Virus record (IMG/VR): IMGVR_UViG_3300023179_000162
Coordinates: 1 to 49,123 of that record
Origin: a virus
Strand: one strand, 5' to 3'
Length of the DNA: 49,123 nt
Shown one piece after another: positions 8,367-15,744 of this stretch. The notes under the pieces are model-generated. The model made no database searches and was not told where the DNA came from. It worked only from the letters and a program-made list of their open reading frames with translations. Numbering within the stretch: position 1 is the first letter of the stretch; the number at the start of each line of letters is the position of its first letter. The position numbers and the translations under genes are program-made.

Positions 8367-9077
8367 ATGTACGCTAACCCTGAAGCTGAACAGAATATGA
8401 TTTTTGTCCGTTCTAGGATTAAGTATTCACAAGGTGTTTACACTTCAACAAAACAACGTTGGTTTTGGATGGAACGTAACCAAGGTTTACAGCAAGAGGA
8501 TGGTGTAACACCATACGGTGTACCTTACAAAAAAGGTGATTTCGTACTTTCTATCGATCAAATTATGTCATGGGCAGACTATGGTGTACGTAGTAAAATG
8601 CCTGTAGTCCATGTTGCCGTACTTGACCGTGTTGGTGTACGTGCTTTTTACAAGTTAGGTGGTAAGGGTAACCTACGTGATGGATGGGGACCTGACCCCA
8701 AGAAAACCAAACTATTGTGGGAGCGTCCTGCAGATGTTGTAGGATTACCTGAAGATGACCCTAAAGAAGTTAAAAAATCTACTAAAATGGGTGAGGTTGG
8801 TGAAACTATTGTGGTTGAAGGTATTGTTGTCAAGCATGAAGTTGTCTCCACAGTATATGGTACAGTTGATAAGTTTATGATTAAAGATGCTAATGATAAT
8901 CTGTACATGTATAAGGGTACAAAGTTTTTAAATGAAAAGGGTGGTGCTGTAAAAATTGAAAGTAAAGTAAAAGACCACTTTGAGATGGGTACAGGAACTG
9001 ATTCATGGTTGACTATCTTAGGTGGTAAAGGTAAAAACGCAATGAATGTACTTTTTAAGGAAAATTTTGCAACATGA
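8367..9077 (+). CDS. Hypothetical protein, 236 residues
   Basis: A clear AAGAGGAAACGAAA site precedes the ATG. The protein is basic and rich in beta-prone residues, with Trp-rich RWFWMERNQG near residue 32 and a C-terminal half (about 140-236) that looks like a small beta-barrel (EVGETIVVEGIVVKHEVV, then NDNLYMYKGTKFL). The second part could be an OB-like nucleic-acid-binding fold, but no family was recognised. Its stop overlaps the next start (ATGA). Confidence 0.65.
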   Translation: MYANPEAEQNMIFVRSRIKYSQGVYTSTKQRWFWMERNQGLQQEDGVTPYGVPYKKGDFVLSIDQIMSWADYGVRSKMPVVHVAVLDRVGVRAFYKLGGKGNLRDGWGPDPKKTKLLWERPADVVGLPEDDPKEVKKSTKMGEVGETIVVEGIVVKHEVVSTVYGTVDKFMIKDANDNLYMYKGTKFLNEKGGAVKIESKVKDHFEMGTGTDSWLTILGGKGKNAMNVLFKENFAT

Positions 9078-9223
9078 GACTATTAATTAAAGACTATAAG
9101 TTGACACCTTTAGGTTGGTTTATTGCAGTGCTGTTTGGGTTGTTTTATATCCCACTTTGGGTAATGTTTCATCCTAAAGAATTTTGGAATGAAAGCTTTA
9201 AACCTTGGTTTCGCAATGAATAA
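9074..9223 (+). CDS. Small membrane protein, 49 residues
   Basis: The ATG overlaps the upstream stop (ATGA). One hydrophobic helix, about residues 14-31 (WFIAVLFGLFYIPLWVM), is followed by a short Trp/Phe-rich tail. A basic N-terminus suggests the tail faces out. The function is unknown. Confidence 0.55.
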   Translation: MRLLIKDYKLTPLGWFIAVLFGLFYIPLWVMFHPKEFWNESFKPWFRNE

Positions 9224-9425
9224 TCATTTACGTAATTTAGCAACAAAAGCAAGTCGTGATATTGATTGTGCTTATATGGGGGACGCATATGCTTCATCTT
9301 TAACAAAAGCCATTGTTAAAGACTTAACTGATGAATTAAATAAGATTAAATGGGTTGGAGATGATGAGGGTTGGAATAACGCTGTTGATGCTTTGAAAAA
9401 GGAATTAAAGGCAAGATACACATGA
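9216..9425 (+). CDS. Small hypothetical protein, 69 residues
   Basis: The ATG at 9216 overlaps the upstream stop (ATGAATAA) and is preferred over the ATG at 9189. The protein is mostly helical, with NHLRNLATKASRDID at the start and a Lys-rich helix at the end (AVDALKKELKARYT). The stop overlaps the next start. The family is not recognised. Confidence 0.6.
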   Translation: MNNHLRNLATKASRDIDCAYMGDAYASSLTKAIVKDLTDELNKIKWVGDDEGWNNAVDALKKELKARYT

Positions 9426-9634
9426 AAGTAAGACCACAATATACCGTTAATCCAATTATGATGGAAATTTGGCCTTTAGATGGTTGGAGTAGAAAAGTAA
9501 TTATTGATGCACTTGTGGAAAATAAAATACGTTATACCTTTGTCTTTACTACCATGGGGGAACCTGCACTTAAATTTTTAGACAGTAAAGATTATGAAAG
9601 TGCGTACATGATTATTAGTCATATTGAATTTTGA
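9422..9634 (+). CDS. Small hypothetical protein, 70 residues
   Basis: The ATG overlaps the previous stop. The predicted order is strand, helix (GWSRKVIIDALVENKI), strand, strand, helix (SKDYESAYMIISHIEF), a beta-alpha-beta-beta-alpha layout. This resembles the layout of the array proteins at 41-46 kb, but the end lacks their LRW motif, so membership is doubtful. Its last 16 bases overlap the convergent minus-strand gene. Confidence 0.55.
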   Translation: MKVRPQYTVNPIMMEIWPLDGWSRKVIIDALVENKIRYTFVFTTMGEPALKFLDSKDYESAYMIISHIEF

Positions 9635-9945
9635 GATTCTTTACGCTTGTCTATAAATTCATTGTAAGTTTTAATTATTTCCAACGATTCAGGATTATGC
9701 TCTGTATCATAAGGAACAGGTAGAGTTTGCCATTCTTGTTCACTTACATCACAAGTTATAAGAATTTCATACTTGTGACCATCACTAGTATATAGTTCTA
9801 AGTGATCTAATCCTATAGTGCTTTTACTTGCTTTGATAAGTGCTTCGCCAAGTGAGCGTAATGCCGCCTTTTCACCGACGATAAACGCACGTCCATTAGG
9901 TTCAGTATGATTGTGCATATGTAACCTAGCTTTTGTACTAATCAT
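9619..9945 (-). CDS. Hypothetical protein, 108 residues
   Basis: It is read from the ATG at 9945, overlapping the end of the polymerase-like gene by 8 bases, so the two form a minus-strand pair. The protein starts with a His-rich strand (RLHMHNHTEPNG), a helix (ALRSLGEALIKASKS), then strands (HLELYTSDGHKYEILITCD). The family is not recognised; the alpha/beta layout and shared operon hint at a partner of the polymerase-like protein, by position only. Confidence 0.6.
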   Translation of the reverse strand: MISTKARLHMHNHTEPNGRAFIVGEKAALRSLGEALIKASKSTIGLDHLELYTSDGHKYEILITCDVSEQEWQTLPVPYDTEHNPESLEIIKTYNEFIDKRKESQNSI

Positions 9946-11611
9946 GTTGTAAATCCTTTAATTTTAACCGTTTGTGTTTTTTTACTGTAACATATTCAGT
10001 ATTGTTTTTATATCCGAGTTGTCCAACACCCCATAATATGGGTTGGTCATGAAAACTAATAGCTTTGTCTACAATTACGTCTAAGTATCGATTATTACCT
10101 GTGCCAAGCGTTACAAATGTAATATATTGTTTTGGCTTACTTTTGAACACACGATAGTTGGCAACTAGTCCACAGAATTCGACTTCGCCTGGTTTACGGA
10201 CTTCGTTGCAAAATGGTATAAATTTTTTACTATGCCATTTGCCTGTTTTTGATAACTCATCAAGTTCATTGCCTTCGTATATACTTGTTACAGCATCTGC
10301 TAGTTTAGCTTCATGATGATATACCCATCGACTATAACTACCTTGACAATGTTTTAATGTTGCTTGCCAAAATTTTTGTGGATTGTGTGCTTTTTGATAG
10401 GCAATCGCCCAAATTAATCTACCAAGATTTATAGCATGTGCTCGACATAACCCAAAATTGCTAAGTTCTTTCAACGCAAAAAATATATCTTCTTTGTGTT
10501 CATGGTCACCAATTTTTTTCATAAACTCAAATATTTTTTCTTCATCTTTTTTTGCAAATGCTCTGCGCCACATATCAGCATCATATTGGTTACAACCTAA
10601 CAATTCACTAATCAATATAATGGCATCATCTTCAAAAACAATTGTATTGTTAAAATTGTCTTTACTCCAATCTTGAAAGAAACTAGCTTTACGTCTACCT
10701 TGTGTAGCAACAGGTCTAATCAATGCAGTGGCTAGTACACAATCTTCACGCTTCTTGGGTTTTATTGCACGTAATAATCGACGCATAGCAGGACTTTCTG
10801 CCTGAGTAACACCAAGCACATTGCCACTACTTAATAGCTCCGAAGTTTTGTCATCATATTCAGGATAATCAAGTAAGTTTAAATTAGGCTCAATATCATA
10901 CAATTGTGATAGTCCACGATTAGCTAATATATCAATTTTAAAATGTTCTAAATCTTCAATTTCATACTTGTCAAGTAATATTTGATTTTCTGCATTAATC
11001 AAACTTTTAGGTACGGCACGATCAAAAATCAATATACCACCACAATGTTTACTAATACAACGTTTTTTACCTAGTAATTTCGTTGCTAACCTTTTAGCAT
11101 CAGCCGCATATTCAGGCACTACCTTATCTAAATTTAAATCACGTGGTAATCTACCTTTTGCACCAAATCGTTTAGCAGCTTCACGCACTGCACTTTTTTC
11201 TTTGTATGTAACATAATTGCTTACTCTAGCTGATTGCCCTTTCCATTTTTTAAAGATACGATTCATTACTGTTTCTTGTTGCCAATGTGGAAAATCAAGA
11301 TCAATATCAGGTAAATCATCACGTTTTGGGTTCATAAAACGTGATAAGGGTATGCGTTCTTTGATGGGGTCAACATCACTGATGCCTAGTAACCAACATA
11401 CTAGACTGCTACCTGCGCTACCACGTGTCATGTGTGGTATATCAGTGGTTAATTTAAGTATTTCAACCACACGCAAGAAATGTTTTGCAAAGTTTAGTTC
11501 AAGGATTAAGTTAAGTTCTTCTTCAAGTCGTTGTGTATATTCAGTTTGTGGTGGTAATTGTCTAACAAAATGATGGGTTAATATTTCAAGTTGCTTTAGT
11601 CTTTCTTCCAT
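9938..11611 (-). CDS. Compact C-family DNA polymerase-like protein (DnaE palm region, no PHP domain)
   Basis: This 557-residue protein matches the middle of bacterial DNA polymerase III alpha. RGSAGSS (63-69) followed by LLGISDVDPI and the catalytic PDIDLDF at 101-107 correspond to the palm Asp pair; the KHCGGILI segment near 189 and FKIDILANRGL with Asp227 correspond to the third Asp region. Finger-type segments such as ESPAMRRLLRAIKP follow, and the end may be an OB-like domain. It lacks the N-terminal PHP exonuclease domain and is about half the family length. It may be an accessory or translesion enzyme, or a repurposed polymerase. It sits on an isolated minus-strand island. Confidence 0.75.
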   Translation of the reverse strand: MEERLKQLEILTHHFVRQLPPQTEYTQRLEEELNLILELNFAKHFLRVVEILKLTTDIPHMTRGSAGSSLVCWLLGISDVDPIKERIPLSRFMNPKRDDLPDIDLDFPHWQQETVMNRIFKKWKGQSARVSNYVTYKEKSAVREAAKRFGAKGRLPRDLNLDKVVPEYAADAKRLATKLLGKKRCISKHCGGILIFDRAVPKSLINAENQILLDKYEIEDLEHFKIDILANRGLSQLYDIEPNLNLLDYPEYDDKTSELLSSGNVLGVTQAESPAMRRLLRAIKPKKREDCVLATALIRPVATQGRRKASFFQDWSKDNFNNTIVFEDDAIILISELLGCNQYDADMWRRAFAKKDEEKIFEFMKKIGDHEHKEDIFFALKELSNFGLCRAHAINLGRLIWAIAYQKAHNPQKFWQATLKHCQGSYSRWVYHHEAKLADAVTSIYEGNELDELSKTGKWHSKKFIPFCNEVRKPGEVEFCGLVANYRVFKSKPKQYITFVTLGTGNNRYLDVIVDKAISFHDQPILWGVGQLGYKNNTEYVTVKKHKRLKLKDLQHD

Positions 11612-11651
11612 AGTATGCCTTAGTGTAGTGTGAATATGTTGTAAGCATGGT

Positions 11652-11659
11652 TATTTATA
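11652..11659 (-). promoter_or_regulatory. Late-promoter-like TATAAATA on the minus strand
   Basis: The exact T4 late core TATAAATA, read on the minus strand, lies 41 bases before the start of the polymerase-like gene. This suggests late expression of the minus-strand pair. Confidence 0.45.
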
Positions 11660-11684
11660 AATGCCTATGCCGAAGAATAAAAAC

Positions 11685-11713
11685 TTGACAAGATGCTAGA
11701 GTTGAGTTATACT
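11685..11713 (+). promoter_or_regulatory. Sigma70-like promoter
   Basis: TTGACA (11685-11690) and TATACT (11708-11713) are spaced by 17 bases. It faces the small genes that follow. Its spacer lacks the TATCCTAATT core. Confidence 0.65.
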
Positions 11714-11738
11714 ATAGTATTACGCAAGGAGGACAAAC

Positions 11739-11876
11739 ATGATTTATTTGTTTATCAGTGTATTGACGTTGATGATAGCCGCAAAAGATTTTAGCGACAT
11801 GGATAACAAGCTAGGATGGTTTGGGATTGTAATATCTGCCTGTAACTTTTCTGCATTCTTATTTGAATATTTCTAA
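11739..11876 (+). CDS. Small membrane protein, 45 residues
   Basis: A strong AAGGAGG site precedes the ATG. Two hydrophobic stretches, residues 2-15 and 26-42, are separated by the polar KDFSDMDNK. It is probably an inner-membrane protein of unknown function, first in a run of small genes behind a promoter. Confidence 0.55.
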   Translation: MIYLFISVLTLMIAAKDFSDMDNKLGWFGIVISACNFSAFLFEYF

Positions 11877-11884
11877 ATAAGCAT

Positions 11885-12022
11885 ATGAGCAATTTTGTTT
11901 GGGTAATACTAGGTGCGTTATTGTGTTTCTTACTTGGAGCTATCATTGGTTTTTGGGTAGAAGAACTGACGTATTCGCCACTTACACGTGGTTTTTATGA
12001 ATGTAAAGGATGTTGGAGATGA
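11885..12022 (+). CDS. Small membrane protein, 45 residues
   Basis: One strong transmembrane helix spans about residues 3-20 (FVWVILGALLCFLLGAII), followed by a polar tail with two Cys (YECKGCW). The stop overlaps the next start (ATGA). The function is unknown. Confidence 0.5.
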   Translation: MSNFVWVILGALLCFLLGAIIGFWVEELTYSPLTRGFYECKGCWR

Positions 12023-12240
12023 AGCTGTTTGACACATACGAAATTGTTGACACTATGCAACCTTGTATGAAGCGACCTATTGTTGTACATGCAGTACAAA
12101 TTAATGAAGAATTTAGAGTAAATAGTTTAGAAGGTGATTACGCACAAGGCAAAGCAGGTGATTACCTAATGCGTGGTATAAAAGGTGAGTTGTATATTTG
12201 TGACCGTGAAGTATTTGAATCAACCTATGATTTTGTATAA
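12019..12240 (+). CDS. PGDYG-like small phage protein
   Basis: The ATG at 12019 overlaps the previous stop and gives 73 residues. KRPIVVHAVQIN near the start and GKAGDYLMRGIKGELYICDREVFESTYDFV at the end follow the pattern of phage and bacterial proteins with a PGDYL segment and a C-terminal GELYPCKxDIFxxTY motif. The function of that family is unknown. The protein is full length for its type. Confidence 0.65.
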   Translation: MKLFDTYEIVDTMQPCMKRPIVVHAVQINEEFRVNSLEGDYAQGKAGDYLMRGIKGELYICDREVFESTYDFV

Positions 12241-12242
12241 AA

Positions 12243-12407
12243 ATGAAACCTGTATTAATTCAATCATTATTGCATCATAAACAAAAACGCAAAGCGTTAA
12301 ATGAACATAATATAGACCATTCGCATGGTGGTCGAAAAGACCGTTCAGGCTTTATAGTACTATTATTAATAATAGTAAGTATGATTGTTGCTCTTGCCCT
12401 AAGTTAA
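12243..12407 (+). CDS. Small membrane-anchored protein, 54 residues
   Basis: The N-terminal half is basic and His-rich (LLHHKQKRKALNEH, HSHGGRKDRS), and the C-terminal half is one hydrophobic helix, residues 37-53. This is a tail-anchored layout. It directly follows the PGDYG-like gene. The function is unknown. Confidence 0.5.
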   Translation: MKPVLIQSLLHHKQKRKALNEHNIDHSHGGRKDRSGFIVLLLIIVSMIVALALS

Positions 12408-12409
12408 TC

Positions 12410-12646
12410 ATGCCTGATAAATTAGTTGAATTAATTAAACGTGCAGGATTTAGTAATACTTACGAACAAGTTAGACTTGAACGTTTAATATGGCTAACTG
12501 CCCTAGAAATTAGTCCACTATTAACTGAAGAAGATTGGCTAAAAGTAAAAGAATTGTTGCAGGTACCTGATGATGTGCAGCAACGTAAAAACTTTAATTA
12601 CCTGACCAAATTTAAACAAGAAGATCCTGAAGAATATATGAAGTAG
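12410..12646 (+). CDS. Small hypothetical protein, 78 residues
   Basis: The protein appears all-helical, with DKLVELIKRAGFSNTYEQ, LERLIWLTALEISPLLTEEDW and VKELLQVPDDVQQRKN. It starts two bases after the preceding stop. The family is not recognised. A promoter follows, so it ends a short operon. Confidence 0.6.
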   Translation: MPDKLVELIKRAGFSNTYEQVRLERLIWLTALEISPLLTEEDWLKVKELLQVPDDVQQRKNFNYLTKFKQEDPEEYMK

Positions 12647-12661
12647 TTGTAAAAATACAAC

Positions 12662-12690
12662 TTGACAGTATATCCAATTTTCACTATAAT
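12662..12690 (+). promoter_or_regulatory. Sigma70-like promoter of the conserved-spacer family
   Basis: TTGACA (12662-12667), a 17-base spacer with TATCCAATTT, and a perfect TATAAT (12685-12690) precede TCTATAGTCA, a variant of the shared leader. Confidence 0.75.
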
Positions 12691-12719
12691 TTCTCTATAG
12701 TCAGATATAGGAGATAGAC

Positions 12720-13079
12720 ATGCCACTCGTTCAATATATGGATCACACTCATCCTGATGCATTCGTTGATTTCGAAAAGCTTGAGCCAATGGTTAATACA
12801 GGTTATACCAAACCATGTCCTGTATGCGAATGTTACGGTGGTTGGAATCTTAAACTAAACGCTTATCCACTACACGATAAGCCCAATACTGCAGAAAATC
12901 GTCATCGTTATTCGCACTTTCGCAGTAACTGCTCACATTGTAACGGGTATGGTTATACGTTACCTACTGAAACTTGCAATGGTCATGAGTGGGAGCGCAA
13001 GCAAAACCTAGGTCGCTGCCTTAATTTATATGTGTGTAAAAAATGCAACAAGCACATGGAAGTTGATTCTAGTGATTAA
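12720..13079 (+). CDS. Zinc-finger-like protein, 119 residues
   Basis: Three Cys pairs are visible: CPVC with a nearby Cys-Tyr-Gly-Gly, then CSHCNGYG, then CKKC. The CxxCxGxG-like CSHCNGYG segment resembles DnaJ-type zinc repeats, so zinc binding is likely. A GGAGATAGAC site precedes the ATG. The protein may bind nucleic acid or protein; no specific family was recognised. Confidence 0.65.
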   Translation: MPLVQYMDHTHPDAFVDFEKLEPMVNTGYTKPCPVCECYGGWNLKLNAYPLHDKPNTAENRHRYSHFRSNCSHCNGYGYTLPTETCNGHEWERKQNLGRCLNLYVCKKCNKHMEVDSSD

Positions 13080-13086
13080 ATAGTAC

Positions 13087-13512
13087 ATGGAACATAATTT
13101 TTACAAACTTAAACAACGTTTACAAGAACAAGGATGGTATGTTGCATGGGCACATCCTTGTTGCCAAACTTGTGCATGGCAAGAAGTACCATATGAACAT
13201 CCCGATGGTCCTAATGAAGGTAATAAATTAGATTGGAATAAATTACTATTCAATCATGAACAAGATTGCAACATGGAATGTGAATATGATGATGAAAAAG
13301 ATGAGTACATCTTACCTGATGGCATGACAAAAGATGATTACTGTACATTTCCAACACACAAACCTGAACAAACAACAGGATCATTATTTTGTTTCAATGG
13401 TGATGAACAAGGCGTAAAAAATTTAATCGAAGTATTACCTATTATTGAGGAAAGTGGATGTACTTGGAGTTGGAACAAAACAGGTAATGCAAGAATTTAC
13501 ATAGGGTGGTAG
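13087..13512 (+). CDS. Hypothetical protein with Cys cluster, 141 residues
   Basis: The protein begins with a helix (FYKLKQRLQEQGW) and YVAWAHPCCQTCAWQ, a Cys-Cys-x-x-Cys cluster also seen in small proteins related to DUF6891. An acidic central segment (YDDEKDEYILPDGM) is followed by SLFCFNGDEQ and a final WSWNKTGNARIYIGW strand pair. The DUF6891 relation is uncertain. It is probably co-transcribed with the zinc-finger gene. Confidence 0.55.
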   Translation: MEHNFYKLKQRLQEQGWYVAWAHPCCQTCAWQEVPYEHPDGPNEGNKLDWNKLLFNHEQDCNMECEYDDEKDEYILPDGMTKDDYCTFPTHKPEQTTGSLFCFNGDEQGVKNLIEVLPIIEESGCTWSWNKTGNARIYIGW

Positions 13513-13530
13513 TTGTATAATTACAACGTA

Positions 13531-13559
13531 TTGACAATATATCTCAATTAATGTACAAT
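13531..13559 (+). promoter_or_regulatory. Sigma70-like promoter of the conserved-spacer family
   Basis: TTGACA (13531-13536), a 17-base spacer with TATCTCAATT and TACAAT (13554-13559), lead to GTTTTTGTGGTGATTAA, a variant of the shared leader. Confidence 0.65.
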
Positions 13560-13595
13560 AGTTTTTGTGGTGATTAATTCTTAACGGAGATTGAA

Positions 13596-13892
13596 ATGAG
13601 TAAAGCCCTAGTAAACAAACTTGCTAAGATTCGTGCTGAAATTGCTCTATTGAAAGTTGCAGAAAAGAAAATTGAAACTGCGTTGATTACTGCTGCTAAT
13701 TTTGATAGCATGACGTTTTTCGGTACTGCTACGGTTGCCACGGTAGTTCCCCAACACGAACGTGCTAGTGTTAAGTATGAAGCTATGGTGCGTGATGTAC
13801 TTGGTGATGCCAAAGTAGAATCGCTTGCTGAAGCATATACCAAAATCAGCAAAGTTAGTGCTGCTGTGAAATTGTCAACCTTAGTAAAATAA
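13596..13892 (+). CDS. Hypothetical protein, 98 residues
   Basis: An N-terminal amphipathic helix (LVNKLAKIRAEIALLKVAEKKIETALI) could form a coiled coil, followed by a short beta segment (FFGTATVATVVPQ) and a final helix pair. AACGGAG precedes the ATG. It stands alone behind its own promoter and before a hairpin. The function is unknown. Confidence 0.6.
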   Translation: MSKALVNKLAKIRAEIALLKVAEKKIETALITAANFDSMTFFGTATVATVVPQHERASVKYEAMVRDVLGDAKVESLAEAYTKISKVSAAVKLSTLVK

Positions 13893-13923
13893 TTCTTGAC
13901 TACAAATACATTTTTAGATATTC

Positions 13924-13941
13924 TAGGGGGTAATACCCCTA
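13924..13941 (+). terminator. GGGG/CCCC hairpin
   Basis: TAGGGG and CCCCTA pair around the loop GTAATA. There is no T run, but it closes a one-gene unit just before the next promoter. It resembles the hairpins at 15492 and 39584. Confidence 0.4.
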
Positions 13942-13945
13942 CGGG

Positions 13946-13974
13946 TTGACAGGTCTTTTGAACCCTGTTATACT
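13946..13974 (+). promoter_or_regulatory. Sigma70-like promoter
   Basis: TTGACA (13946-13951) and TATACT (13969-13974) are 17 bases apart and are followed by TTCTGTAGTGATTGATAA, the full shared leader. The spacer itself is different from the family. Confidence 0.7.
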
Positions 13975-14005
13975 AGGTTCTGTAGTGATTGATAAGGAAC
14001 TTGAG

Positions 14006-14185
14006 ATGAAATTTGTTAAATGCTATGCTTGTGATGGTCGCCATGATATAAGCTTCATCAAAATTCTTGAAACCAAAGAAATTAAATATAGTGGTACCTC
14101 AGTTAAATTTAAATGCCCTGATGACAACAGTGAGCAAATAAACAACAGTTTTGTCTTTGAATTTAAAGAACCAAAAACTGCTTGA
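14006..14185 (+). CDS. Small hypothetical protein with two Cys motifs, 59 residues
   Basis: The ATG at 14006 is chosen because an upstream TTG start would lie inside the promoter. The protein starts KFVKCYACDGRHD and later has FKCPDDNSE, so a single zinc-ribbon-like site is possible. Its TGA stop is part of the next promoter's TTGACA. The family is not recognised. Confidence 0.6.
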   Translation: MKFVKCYACDGRHDISFIKILETKEIKYSGTSVKFKCPDDNSEQINNSFVFEFKEPKTA

Positions 14186-14210
14186 CAATATATCCTAATT
14201 TTGCTATACT
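14182..14210 (+). promoter_or_regulatory. Sigma70-like promoter of the conserved-spacer family, overlapping a stop codon
   Basis: TTGACA (14182-14187), a 17-base spacer with TATCCTAATTT and TATACT (14205-14210). The -35 box contains the TGA stop of the previous gene. Confidence 0.75.
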
Positions 14211-14240
14211 TGTTTCTGTTAGATAACTAGTGAGGAATAT

Positions 14241-14567
14241 ATGAACGATACTCAAATTCATGATGTAATTAACAGTGCTTTCCAAGCTGCTCGCACTGCC
14301 ACTAAGGAATATCTTGCAACACATGGTGATGCGGATGCATGTGGGTTTGCATGGGTAAGCATTCGCCCTGCTACAAAAAAAGTAGCAAAAATTCTTAAGA
14401 ATTATGGTGCTGACACATCATTTGAAGGTGGGTTGAAATTGTGGAACCCAAGTCATTCCCCTGTGCAATCAATTTCTGCAAAGGAAGAAGGTGCGTACGC
14501 ATTCGTTAATGTGATGCGTGAAGCGTTCCCTGATGTTACGTTTACTGTTGGTAGTCGGATGGATTAA
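14241..14567 (+). CDS. Conserved phage hypothetical protein, 108 residues
   Basis: The protein has HDVINSAFQAARTATKEYL, then GDADACGFAWVSI, KLWNPSHSPVQSI and a GSRMD end. This is a pattern seen in many phage genomes, with an N-terminal helix and a small mixed fold, but its function is unknown. A GTGAGGAA site precedes the ATG. The three following genes are probably in the same transcript. Confidence 0.65.
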   Translation: MNDTQIHDVINSAFQAARTATKEYLATHGDADACGFAWVSIRPATKKVAKILKNYGADTSFEGGLKLWNPSHSPVQSISAKEEGAYAFVNVMREAFPDVTFTVGSRMD

Positions 14568-14578
14568 AGGAGATGACA

Positions 14579-14797
14579 ATGTATACTGAATTAACTGTAC
14601 AATATACTCGCCATGGTGGTGCTTATGATCGTGGTAACGCAGATGCATACTATGGTCGTGTATTTGATCCACATTATTATGTTGGTGCAACTTATAGCAC
14701 TGAACGTGTAGTTGCGCTAGAAGGTACACCTGAGTATGATGCATACAAACTTGGTTTTGAGGAGTGCACAGATTTTAAAGATTGGGGTGGAGAGTAA
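14579..14797 (+). CDS. Conserved small phage protein, 72 residues
   Basis: The ATG at 14579 lies seven bases after AAGGAG and is preferred over the ATG at 14573. Residues include YDRGNADAYYGRVFDPHYY and GTPEYDAYKLGFEE, a Tyr/Asp-rich pattern of small phage proteins of unknown function. It is followed a few bases later by the next gene. Confidence 0.65.
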   Translation: MYTELTVQYTRHGGAYDRGNADAYYGRVFDPHYYVGATYSTERVVALEGTPEYDAYKLGFEECTDFKDWGGE

Positions 14798-14801
14798 ATC
14801 A

Positions 14802-15002
14802 ATGATAGAAAAGATAACATTAAATTATACTGACTTGCAAAAGTTGATGGATACTCTAAAAGAGTTTGAAGTTAACCATTTTAGTATCATCAAGACGGGT
14901 GGTAGTGGTATTGGGTATGAAGTAGACTTGGAATTTCATCAGGAATTTAAAGGTAGAATGGCAACAATTCGTATCCCAATTACAACAACTGATGAGTGGT
15001 AA
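14802..15002 (+). CDS. Small hypothetical protein, 66 residues
   Basis: The ATG at 14802 is preferred to the upstream ATG at 14736, which overlaps the previous gene. GGAGAG precedes it. One helix (YTDLQKLMDTLKEFEVN) is followed by strands with GGSGIGYEVDLEF. The family is not recognised. Confidence 0.6.
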   Translation: MIEKITLNYTDLQKLMDTLKEFEVNHFSIIKTGGSGIGYEVDLEFHQEFKGRMATIRIPITTTDEW

Positions 15003-15010
15003 AAAACTGC

Positions 15011-15039
15011 TTGACAGTATATCCACATTGTGGCATAAT
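15011..15039 (+). promoter_or_regulatory. Sigma70-like promoter of the conserved-spacer family
   Basis: TTGACA (15011-15016), a 17-base spacer with TATCCACATT and CATAAT (15034-15039), lead to TTTCTGTAGTGATTGATAA, the same leader as at 13974. Confidence 0.7.
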
Positions 15040-15078
15040 TATTTCTGTAGTGATTGATAACCAACTAGGAGATGCCAA

Positions 15079-15471
15079 ATGGCTTACGTTTCCCAAGAAA
15101 AGAAGCAAAACCTCGCAGTTGCCATCAAACAAGTTCTTAAGAAATACGGTGTAAAAGCCACGTTAGGTGTGAATTATCACAGCACGTTAGTTTTAAACAT
15201 CAAGTCTAGCAAGATTGACTTTCTAGGTAACTTTAATGAAACATGCAAGCAAAGTCTTAAAGCTGACCGTGATTACCTTGACGTAAACCCTTATTGGTTT
15301 CAAGACCACTTTAGCGGTGTTGCAAAAGAATTTCTTACTGAAGTAACACAAGCGATGTACGGTCCTGATTACTACGATGAAAGCGATGCCCAAATTGATT
15401 ACTTTAATTGCTCGCACTATATTCGGGTAAATATCGGTAAGTGGAACAAACCCTATGTTCTAGAGCAGTAA
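15079..15471 (+). CDS. LPD29-like domain protein, 130 residues
   Basis: The protein starts AYVSQEKKQNLAVAIKQVLKKYG, continues with VNYHSTLVLNIKSS, HFSGVAKEFLTEVTQAM and ends with YIRVNIGKWNKPYV. That order matches the large-polyvalent-protein-associated domain 29, usually found in phage or conjugative polyvalent proteins and here as a stand-alone gene. The function is unknown. It has its own promoter and a hairpin after it, so it is a one-gene unit. Confidence 0.6.
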   Translation: MAYVSQEKKQNLAVAIKQVLKKYGVKATLGVNYHSTLVLNIKSSKIDFLGNFNETCKQSLKADRDYLDVNPYWFQDHFSGVAKEFLTEVTQAMYGPDYYDESDAQIDYFNCSHYIRVNIGKWNKPYVLEQ

Positions 15472-15491
15472 ATATTAATTTAAACCAACAT

Positions 15492-15506
15492 GGGGCGTAA
15501 TGCCCC
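15492..15506 (+). terminator. GGGGC/GCCCC hairpin
   Basis: GGGGC and GCCCC pair around the loop GTAAT, followed by TATAATTTTA. It is a short terminator-like element between two genes. Confidence 0.45.
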
Positions 15507-15526
15507 TATAATTTTATGAGGATATT

Positions 15527-15742
15527 ATGGAAGAAAATACAACATCAACTGCATTGCCACCTTTTGTTAGTAGATTTATTCGTGATGAAGAAGGCAAGTT
15601 AAATATTGATCCTGAGTGCAAAATTCTAGCTGAGAAACATTATTGGAAAGATAGACCTGCTTATAGTAAGGATGATCGTAGGGTGATGATTGGTCGCTAT
15701 GATGAAAACGGCAATTTAATCCCATTTAAAAATACACGATAA
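15527..15742 (+). CDS. Small hypothetical protein, 71 residues
   Basis: A GAGGAT site precedes the ATG. The protein has PPFVSRFIRDEEGKLNID and a basic end (KDDRRVMIGRYDENGNL). No known family was recognised. It starts a run of genes that leads to DNA ligase. Confidence 0.55.
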   Translation: MEENTTSTALPPFVSRFIRDEEGKLNIDPECKILAEKHYWKDRPAYSKDDRRVMIGRYDENGNLIPFKNTR

Positions 15743-15744
15743 TC

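Noticed and set aside
9112-9140. TTGACA inside the small membrane gene at 9074
   Set aside because: It encodes part of a continuous protein and no good -10 box follows at 16-18 bases.
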